Assembly: GCA_902780985.1 (NCBI GenBank)
Contig: CACZHN010000184.1
Location: 1 to 5,078, forward strand
DNA length: 5,078 nt
Direction of reading: 5' to 3'
Source of the DNA: an uncultured Lachnospiraceae bacterium
Lineage (GTDB): Bacteria; Bacillota_A; Clostridia; Lachnospirales; Lachnospiraceae
Made by a program: the position numbers and the translations under genes. The notes beneath the pieces were generated by a model that ran no database searches, had not been told where the DNA came from, and was given only the letters and a program-made list of their open reading frames with translations. Positions within the stretch are counted from its first letter, which is position 1. Each line of letters opens with the position of its first letter. Shown here in pieces: positions 1 to 5,078 of this stretch.

Positions 1-1933
1 TCCGGGTGAAAAGTCGGCTATGCGTAAAGATGTCGAGAAGCTCTTCGATAAGGAAGATGAAGGTCCTAAGGACTTCTTCGATATCGAGCCTTCTCAGGAA
101 ACCTATGCGGATCCTTTTGGAAGCGATACTTATTACGATTCAAGAAACTCAAGTGTAGGAAAGATTCCTTCCAAGGAAGAGACACAGCGCATAAGCAAGA
201 CAAGAACCGCAACAGACAGGCTTTACTCCGAAAGCGGACGTCTTGAAGATACGGGAGCTATTCACGGTGTTAAGGAAGCCCTCGGTGAAGCAGAAGAACT
301 TCGTCAGGTGAAGCCGGCATTTGAAGATGATATCGTTCCGGCGCCTCAGACAGAGGAGACCAAAGTAACAAAGGATGATAAGCTTCGCGCCACCGATGAG
401 GTTAAGACAGAGATAGAGAAGAAGACAACTGCGGCTAAACCGCCGAAGAAATATGTCTTCCCGCCTATGAAGCTTCTTAAGTCCGGTGGTACTTCAGCAT
501 ATTACAAGAACGATAAAAATGTCAGAGAGACAGCTAAGCGTCTCAAGGAAACTCTGGCCAGCTTTGGTGTAAATGTAACCATTACCGATTACAGCTGCGG
601 CCCTGCGGTTACCAGATACGAACTTCAGCCGGAACAGGGCGTTAAGGTTTCAAAGATCGTATCTCTGGCAGACGATATAAAGCTTAATCTGGCAGCGGCC
701 GATATCAGAATAGAAGCACCTATTCCGGGAAAGGCTGCCATCGGAATCGAGGTTCCGAATACAGATAATCAGGTTGTTTACTTCCGTGACCTTATCGACA
801 ATGATACATTTAAGAAGTTTAAGTCAAATGTAGCCTTTGCCGTAGGTAAGGATATCGGAGGACAGATAGTAATCACCGATATTGCAAAGATGCCTCACCT
901 TCTTATTGCCGGTGCGACAGGTTCCGGTAAGTCGGTATGTATCAATACCATCATCATGAGTATCCTGTATAAGGCTGCTCCGGAAGATGTAAGAATGATC
1001 ATGATCGATCCTAAGATGGTTGAGCTTTCCGCATACAACGGTATACCTCATCTTCTTATTCCGGTAGTTACGGATCCTAAGAAGGCTGCCGGTGCTCTTA
1101 ACTGGGCAGTAGAGGAAATGACAAAGAGATATCAGCTCTTTGCAAGATACAGTGTAAGAAATATTCAGGGCTTTAATCAGAAGGTAGAGCAGGAGAAGGA
1201 ATCCGGTGTTGAAAATGAGGATCCGTCCTTTGTTCATATGCCTCAGATAGTTGTTATAGTAGACGAGCTTGCCGATCTTATGATGGTAGCTCACGGCGAG
1301 GTTGAGGACTCCATCGTCCGCCTGTCACAGCTGGCAAGAGCTGCGGGTATCCACCTCATCATAGCAACTCAAAGACCTTCGGTAGATGTTATCACAGGTC
1401 TTATTAAAGCTAATATTCCGTCAAGAATCGCATTTGCGGTTTCAAGCGGAACCGACTCAAGAACCATCCTTGATATGGTGGGTGCTGAGAAGCTTCTCGG
1501 AAAGGGTGATATGCTGTTCTATCCGACAGGCTCCACAAAGCCTTCGAGAGTACAGGGCGCATTTATCGCCGACGAAGAAGTTACAGCGGTTACAAATTAC
1601 ATCAAGGAACACTTCGGTGATTCTGAATATGACAGTTCCATATCGGAATCCATAAATAACAATGCTTCCCAGTCATCGGGCGGAGGTTCACTGGATGACA
1701 GCGGCGACGCTGACAGATACGATGAGCTTTTCGAAGACGCGGGAAGAATGGTTATTGAGAAGGATAAGGCTTCTATCGGATATCTTCAGAGAAACTTCAG
1801 GATAGGTTTCAACAGAGCGGCCAGAATCATGGATCAGCTTTGCGAAGCCGGTGTAGTGGGACCTGAAGAGGGTACCAAACCACGTAAGATATTAATGACG
1901 ATGGATGAATTTGAAGAGATGATGTCGTTATAA
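1..1933 (+). CDS. ftsK: DNA translocase FtsK/SpoIIIE, 5'-truncated by window edge
   Basis: ATP-driven double-stranded DNA pump that clears chromosomes through the division or sporulation septum. The frame is open from base 2 with no stop, so the gene starts upstream; the ATG at 20 lacks a convincing ribosome binding site and is probably an internal Met. Residues are counted from that Met. 1-145 is a charged, Lys/Glu/Asp-rich linker. About 146-265 is the alpha domain ([15 protein letters not shown] at 194-202). The RecA-like beta domain follows, with Walker A GATGSGKS (298-305), Walker B VVIVDE with D415/E416, and the family motif [13 protein letters not shown] Ser/Gly/Asn-rich spacer (about 545-566) leads to the winged-helix gamma domain (567-625, [15 protein letters not shown]), which in this family reads DNA polarity sequences. 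The N-terminal membrane segments are not in view. The stop is TAA at 1931. FtsK and SpoIIIE cannot be separated on this sequence alone; the family assignment is very secure. Confidence 0.96.
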   Translation, partial: PGEKSAMRKDVEKLFDKEDEGPKDFFDIEPSQETYADPFGSDTYYDSRNSSVGKIPSKEETQRISKTRTATDRLYSESGRLEDTGAIHGVKEALGEAEELRQVKPAFEDDIVPAPQTEETKVTKDDKLRATDEVKTEIEKKTTAAKPPKKYVFPPMKLLKSGGTSAYYKNDKNVRETAKRLKETLASFGVNVTITDYSCGPAVTRYELQPEQGVKVSKIVSLADDIKLNLAAADIRIEAPIPGKAAIGIEVPNTDNQVVYFRDLIDNDTFKKFKSNVAFAVGKDIGGQIVITDIAKMPHLLIAGATGSGKSVCINTIIMSILYKAAPEDVRMIMIDPKMVELSAYNGIPHLLIPVVTDPKKAAGALNWAVEEMTKRYQLFARYSVRNIQGFNQKVEQEKESGVENEDPSFVHMPQIVVIVDELADLMMVAHGEVEDSIVRLSQLARAAGIHLIIATQRPSVDVITGLIKANIPSRIAFAVSSGTDSRTILDMVGAEKLLGKGDMLFYPTGSTKPSRVQGAFIADEEVTAVTNYIKEHFGDSEYDSSISESINNNASQSSGGGSLDDSGDADRYDELFEDAGRMVIEKDKASIGYLQRNFRIGFNRAARIMDQLCEAGVVGPEEGTKPRKILMTMDEFEEMMSL

Positions 1934-1949
1934 ATTTATAATTGACGCC

Positions 1950-1971
1950 CGAACGGGTTTTAATCCGTTCG
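1950..1971. repeat. Perfect 7-bp inverted repeat downstream of ftsK
   Basis: CGAACGG at 1950-1956 is the exact reverse complement of CCGTTCG at 1965-1971, with an 8-base loop; a G-T wobble can add an eighth pair. The hairpin starts 17 bases after the ftsK stop. No T-run follows on either strand, so it is not a canonical intrinsic terminator. It ends only 3 bases before the candidate -35 box of the fhs promoter, so it could be a weak or factor-assisted transcript end for ftsK, an operator for fhs, or both. The repeat is seen directly; its function is inference. Confidence 0.6.
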
Positions 1972-1974
1972 AGC

Positions 1975-2004
1975 TGGACATTCATCCGGAATATGCTATA
2001 TAAA
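1975..2004 (+). promoter_or_regulatory. Candidate sigma-A promoter for the fhs operon
   Basis: The -35 box is TGGACA (1975-1980, five of six matches to TTGACA). After 16 bases comes TATATA (1997-2002), preceded by TGC, which gives an extended -10 (TG at 1994-1995). An alternative -10, TATAAA (1999-2004), matches five of six at 18-base spacing. Either would start transcription near 2009, leaving a leader of only about 20-25 bases before the fhs ATG, too short for a riboswitch. The position in the only real gap of the window supports the call. It is a motif match, not proof of activity. Confidence 0.6.
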
Positions 2005-2017
2005 AGATATAAATCAT

Positions 2018-2024
2018 AAGGAGG
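2018..2024 (+). promoter_or_regulatory. Strong ribosome binding site of fhs
   Basis: AAGGAGG lies 7 bases before the ATG at 2032, near the ideal for Bacillota. An in-frame TAA at 2017-2019 overlaps its left end, so no earlier start in this frame is possible and the 2032 start is fixed. The strength of the site fits an abundant enzyme. Confidence 0.9.
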
Positions 2025-2031
2025 ATTTATC

Positions 2032-3702
2032 ATGCTGACAGATATTGAGATCGCACAGGCTGCCGAAATGCAGGACATTAGAGAGGTTGCTGCAAAGATC
2101 GGTGCGGATGAAGACGGAATCGAAATGTACGGAAAGTACATGGCTAAGATTTCCGATCAGTTCATTGACAGTATTAAGGATAACAAAGACGGTAAGCTGA
2201 TTCTCGTAACTGCAATTAATCCTACACCTGCAGGTGAGGGAAAGACTACGGTTACTCTGGGTCTCGGTGATGCCTTAAGACAGCTTGGAAAGAAATCGGT
2301 AGTTGCCATGAGAGAGCCTTCTCTGGGACCTTGCTTCGGTATCAAGGGCGGAGCTGCCGGCGGCGGATATGCACAGGCTGTTCCGATGGAGAAGCTTAAT
2401 CTGCATTTTACGGGAGATTTCCATGCTATTACTTCTGCAAACAATCTTCTTTGTGCTATGCTTGATAATCATCTTCAGCAGGGTAATGAACTTGGTATAG
2501 ATCCAAAGAGAGTTGTCATCAAGAGATGTCTTGATATGAACGACAGAGCTCTCAGAAACATTGTTGTAGGTATGGGAAAGAGACTTGACGGTGTGGTTCG
2601 TGAGGATCATTTCTGTATCACAGTTGCAACAGAGGTTATGGCTATTCTCTGTCTGGCAGAGGATCTTGATGACCTTAAGGAACGTCTCGGAAGAATCATA
2701 GTTGCATACAACTATAAGAATGAGCCTGTAACAGCTGCACAGCTTAAGGCTGTTGGTGCTATGACAGTTCTTCTTAAGGATGCCATCAGACCTAACCTTA
2801 TTCAGTCGTTAGAGAACAACCCTGTATTCGTACACGGTGGTCCTTTCGCAAATATCGCACACGGATGTAACTCGGTAAGAGCTACAAAGACAGCTCTTAA
2901 GTGTGCAGATTACGTTATCACTGAGGCAGGTTTCGGTGCCGATCTCGGAGCCGAGAAGTTCCTTGATATCAAGTGCCGTATGGCAGGCCTTACACCTGAT
3001 GCTGTTGTTCTTGTTGCTACAGCAAGAGCTCTTAAGTACAACGGCGGAATTCCGAAGGCTGAGCTTTCAAATGAGAACGTAGAAGCTCTTAACAAGGGTA
3101 TCGTAAATCTCGGAAAGCACATCGAGAACCTTCAGAAGTACAACGTACCTATCGTTGTTACCATCAACAAGTTTGTAGCAGATACTCCGGCAGAGATCGA
3201 AGCTATCAAGCAGTTTGTTGAATCAAAGGGATGCAAGTTTACTGTATCGGAAGTTTGGGAGAAAGGCGGCAAGGGCGGCATAGAGCTGGCTGAGGCTGTT
3301 CTTGATACAATCGAGAATATCCCTACACAGTATGCTCCTCTTTACAGCACAGAGCTTTCAATCAAAGAGAAGATCGAGACAATCTCCAAGGAGATTTACG
3401 GAGCTAAGGGCGTTGTTTACAGCCCTGAAGCAGAGAAGGCTATCGAGAGAATCGAGTCTATCGGTTACGGAAAGACTCCTGTATGTATGGCTAAGACACA
3501 GTACTCACTTTCAGATGACCAGACACTTCTGGGAAGACCTGAAGACTTTGAAGTTACTGTAAGAGAAGTATATGTATCAGCAGGTGCAGGCTTTGTAGTA
3601 GCTATCGCAGGTGCTATCATGACTATGCCTGGTCTTCCAAAGAGCCCTGCAGCTGAGAGAATCGATATAGATGAAAACGGCAACACGGTAGGCCTTTTCT
3701 AA
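2032..3702 (+). CDS. fhs: Formate--tetrahydrofolate ligase (10-formyl-THF synthetase)
   Basis: Cytoplasmic enzyme (EC 6.3.4.3) joining formate to tetrahydrofolate with ATP to make 10-formyl-THF, the entry of formate into one-carbon metabolism and the first folate step of the methyl branch of the acetyl-CoA pathway. The 556 residues match the family length (about 555-560). Visible motifs: the nucleotide loop TPAGEGKTT (65-73), MREPSLGP with R94 (probably the formyl-phosphate-contacting Arg of characterised enzymes, from memory), family signature 1 [11 protein letters not shown] (103-113), family signature 2 [12 protein letters not shown] (328-339), and the conserved C-terminal [13 protein letters not shown] followed by a GLF end. 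The ORF is intact. Lysine codons are almost all AAG, consistent with high expression. It has its own promoter and ribosome binding site and leads a tight cluster with a membrane acyltransferase and folD. The sequence does not show whether it runs towards formate fixation or, in a non-acetogen, purine and formyl-Met supply. Confidence 0.98.
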   Translation: MLTDIEIAQAAEMQDIREVAAKIGADEDGIEMYGKYMAKISDQFIDSIKDNKDGKLILVTAINPTPAGEGKTTVTLGLGDALRQLGKKSVVAMREPSLGPCFGIKGGAAGGGYAQAVPMEKLNLHFTGDFHAITSANNLLCAMLDNHLQQGNELGIDPKRVVIKRCLDMNDRALRNIVVGMGKRLDGVVREDHFCITVATEVMAILCLAEDLDDLKERLGRIIVAYNYKNEPVTAAQLKAVGAMTVLLKDAIRPNLIQSLENNPVFVHGGPFANIAHGCNSVRATKTALKCADYVITEAGFGADLGAEKFLDIKCRMAGLTPDAVVLVATARALKYNGGIPKAELSNENVEALNKGIVNLGKHIENLQKYNVPIVVTINKFVADTPAEIEAIKQFVESKGCKFTVSEVWEKGGKGGIELAEAVLDTIENIPTQYAPLYSTELSIKEKIETISKEIYGAKGVVYSPEAEKAIERIESIGYGKTPVCMAKTQYSLSDDQTLLGRPEDFEVTVREVYVSAGAGFVVAIAGAIMTMPGLPKSPAAERIDIDENGNTVGLF

Positions 3703-3716
3703 ATTATAGATGCTTT

Positions 3717-4838
3717 ATGGCAGAGCAGAGAAGTAAATCCAATAAAAAATTCATGGTACTTTCCGCAATCGGTATCATAATGGTAGTGGACCATCATACA
3801 TTTACTGCCCTCAATATATTCGGAGATTATATTCCTTATAACTCGTTCTTTATGCCGATGTTTGTGTTTATATCCGGATATTTTAATAAGGTGAATGGTG
3901 ATACACACTTACCGGCTTATTTGTGGAAAAAGGTTAAGACTCTTTTGATACCTTATGCAGGAATTACTGTTGCGGTGTTTATCATACAACAGCTGATGGA
4001 CTTGTATAAAACAGGAGCTATAGAGAGGCTTCCCTCAGGGTATCTGCTTTATATCCTCGAACGGGTGATTACGGCAGGATCTCCGTTTGCGCTTGTTACA
4101 CCAATGTGGTTTGTGATTACACTGTTTTTCACACTTACGGTTTATGCAGTACTGAAGAAGCTTTTATCTAAGTACTGGAACAGTTTTGCGGCACTGCCTG
4201 TTTTTGTCGCTCTTCAGCTTATAGCGGTATATATTTCGAAGACGCTGCAGCCTGAGACAATTCACTATTATCTTGTGCTTCTTAAGGTTATGTTCTTTCT
4301 TCCGTTTCTAGAGCTTGGAATTATCTACAGAGACCGCCTTGAAAAAAGGCATACAGGTCTTTCGGGAGGAGGAAAGCTTGGAGTACTGGTCATCTTACTG
4401 CTGATCAATATGATAAGAACGATGTATCTGCCGGCTGCATATGATGTTGCATTTGATTCCCTGGATGAAATGGCGGGGTTTACAAGTCCTTATATAGTGA
4501 CACCGCTGATTTCATCGGTTGTAGGAATCCTTTTCTGGCTGACAATGGTTGACATTCTCGGAAGAATGTTCTACGACAGCCGATTTGTGAATTTCCTGTC
4601 AGCCAACACCTTCTGGGTCATGGGATTTCATATTATGTTCTATAATGTCTTAAATTGCATTCTGATGATGATCAACGACTGTATCATAGCGCTACCGTAT
4701 TTTAATGAAGAGGCATTCAGGGAAACGGAGTGGTACTATTGGGAGATAAGCCCGAATTTCAAACTTGCTTATCTTGTTATCGGAGTATTGGGACCTCTGG
4801 GACTTAAATATATTTATGAGAAGATAAAGAAAAAATAG
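3717..4838 (+). CDS. Polytopic membrane protein, acyltransferase-3 type
   Basis: Probable inner-membrane O-acyltransferase of the OafA/WecH-like superfamily, which moves acyl groups (usually acetyl) onto cell-surface sugars; the substrate here is unknown. The 373 residues form about ten hydrophobic segments, roughly 12-30, 44-57, 74-93, 128-147, 155-174, 184-204, 220-240, 259-281, 293-319 and 347-368, with Lys/Arg-rich ends. Family-like features are the first-helix stretch IGIIMVVDHH (H27 as the likely catalytic His), FISGYF (51-56), KKVKTLLIPY (71-80), PMWFV (129-133) and MGFHIMFYN (302-310). The Arg/Lys normally 11 residues before the His is Ser16. The start follows the fhs stop by 14 bases with no clear ribosome binding site; a stop at 3672 and no other start codon in between leave 3717 as the first choice, with Met13 (3753) as an alternative. 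Ten of 21 lysines are AAA, unlike fhs. The fold class is fairly secure, the reaction is not. Confidence 0.8.
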   Translation: MAEQRSKSNKKFMVLSAIGIIMVVDHHTFTALNIFGDYIPYNSFFMPMFVFISGYFNKVNGDTHLPAYLWKKVKTLLIPYAGITVAVFIIQQLMDLYKTGAIERLPSGYLLYILERVITAGSPFALVTPMWFVITLFFTLTVYAVLKKLLSKYWNSFAALPVFVALQLIAVYISKTLQPETIHYYLVLLKVMFFLPFLELGIIYRDRLEKRHTGLSGGGKLGVLVILLLINMIRTMYLPAAYDVAFDSLDEMAGFTSPYIVTPLISSVVGILFWLTMVDILGRMFYDSRFVNFLSANTFWVMGFHIMFYNVLNCILMMINDCIIALPYFNEEAFRETEWYYWEISPNFKLAYLVIGVLGPLGLKYIYEKIKKK

Positions 4839-4840
4839 AA

Positions 4841-4846
4841 AAGGAA
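4841..4846 (+). promoter_or_regulatory. Ribosome binding site of folD
   Basis: AAGGAA lies 8 bases before the ATG at 4855, in the 16-base gap after the acyltransferase stop (TAG, 4836-4838). It is weaker than the fhs site but well placed. It supports the 4855 start, as does the match of the N-terminus to the FolD family. No promoter or terminator fits in the gap, so folD should be read from the upstream transcript. Confidence 0.75.
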
Positions 4847-4854
4847 TTTTAGAT

Positions 4855-5078
4855 ATGGCAGAGATAATCGACGGTAAGAAAATATCGCAGGAACTTAAGG
4901 ATGATGTTAAGGCTGAAGTTGAAGCTCTCAAGAAAGAGGGAATCGAGCCGAGCCTGGCTGTTATCCTTGTAGGACAGGATCCTGCATCTACAGTATATGT
5001 AAATAACAAGAAGAAGGCATGTGAATATACGGGTATCAAGTCCCTTTCATATGAGCTTCCTGAGACAACATCAGAGGA
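4855..5078 (+). CDS. folD: Methylene-THF dehydrogenase/cyclohydrolase FolD, 3'-truncated
   Basis: Bifunctional cytoplasmic enzyme (EC 1.5.1.5 / 3.5.4.9) that interconverts 10-formyl-, 5,10-methenyl- and 5,10-methylene-THF with NAD(P); it takes the product of Fhs as substrate. Only the first 74 residues, about a quarter of the usual 280-290, are present before the right edge. They carry the family N-terminus (IIDGKKIS), the strand SLAVILVGQDPAS (33-45), and the YVNNKKKAC segment in which Tyr48 and Lys52 align with the catalytic Tyr52 and Lys56 of E. coli FolD, followed by LPETTSE. The Rossmann NAD(P) domain is outside the window, so cofactor preference cannot be judged. The gene follows the membrane acyltransferase by 16 bases and lies in the same transcription unit as fhs, which fits its metabolic partnership. 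Confidence 0.96.
   Translation, partial: MAEIIDGKKISQELKDDVKAEVEALKKEGIEPSLAVILVGQDPASTVYVNNKKKACEYTGIKSLSYELPETTSE

Noticed and set aside
20..22. ATG at 20 as the true start of ftsK
   Set aside because: The frame stays open to the left edge, there is no well-placed ribosome binding site, and the membrane-anchoring N-terminal segments of the family would be missing. A start upstream of the window is far likelier.
824..1294. Minus-strand open frame of 156 codons inside ftsK
   Set aside because: It lies wholly opposite the conserved motor domain, its translation resembles no family, and it has no supporting context. It is a shadow of the real gene.
1942..1970. TTGACG at 1942-1947 as the -35 box of a promoter
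   Set aside because: At 16-18 base spacing there is only CCGTTC-like sequence inside the inverted repeat, with no resemblance to a -10 box. The TGGACA/TATATA pair further right is much better.
1950..1980. Canonical rho-independent terminator of ftsK
   Set aside because: The stem is good but it is followed by GAGCTGGACATTC rather than a T-run, and the complementary strand has no T-run either. It is reported only as an inverted repeat.
1934..2031. THF or ZTP (pfl) riboswitch in front of fhs
   Set aside because: Both classes are known upstream of folate genes, so this was checked by eye. The predicted leader is only about 20-25 bases, the whole gap is 98 bases, and the conserved CCG...CUGGGC-like core of the ZTP class and the paired core of the THF class are not seen.
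4692..5039. Minus-strand open frame across the acyltransferase-folD junction
   Set aside because: It runs opposite two recognisable genes and their junction, and its product looks like antisense of FolD and acyltransferase codons. It is not a gene.

Overview
The window looks like chromosomal housekeeping DNA from an anaerobic Clostridia bacterium (Bacillota), most likely of the Lachnospiraceae. This rests on the strongly conserved Fhs and FtsK/SpoIIIE sequences, the mid-range GC content with a strong AAG preference for lysine, and the AAGGAGG-type ribosome binding site. It is an inference from sequence style; no database comparison was possible.

Layout, all on the + strand. (1) Positions 1-1933 hold the 3' part of a DNA translocase gene (ftsK/spoIIIE). 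The reading frame is already open at the left edge, and the membrane-spanning N-terminus lies outside the window. (2) Positions 1934-2031 are a short intergenic region. It contains a perfect 7-bp inverted repeat, a good candidate sigma-A promoter with an extended -10, and a strong ribosome binding site. (3) Positions 2032-3702 are fhs, a complete formate--tetrahydrofolate ligase. (4) Positions 3717-4838 encode a polytopic membrane protein of the acyltransferase-3 type, 14 bases after fhs. (5) Positions 4855-5078 are the first 74 codons of folD, starting 16 bases after the membrane protein and cut by the right edge.

Fhs and FolD catalyse consecutive steps of tetrahydrofolate one-carbon metabolism: formate to 10-formyl-THF, then 5,10-methenyl-THF and 5,10-methylene-THF. 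They very probably share one transcript started from the promoter in front of fhs, since no terminator-like sequence separates fhs, the acyltransferase and folD. ftsK appears to be a separate, upstream transcription unit, although the hairpin after it has no U-tract and may not stop all transcription.

The one unexpected element is the membrane acyltransferase gene lodged between two folate genes. It lacks a clear ribosome binding site, uses lysine codons differently from fhs, and seems to have lost the arginine/lysine of the family's R-x10-H motif while keeping the histidine. I see no mobile element, CRISPR array, RNA gene or evident new multi-gene system; the rest is ordinary core-genome content.
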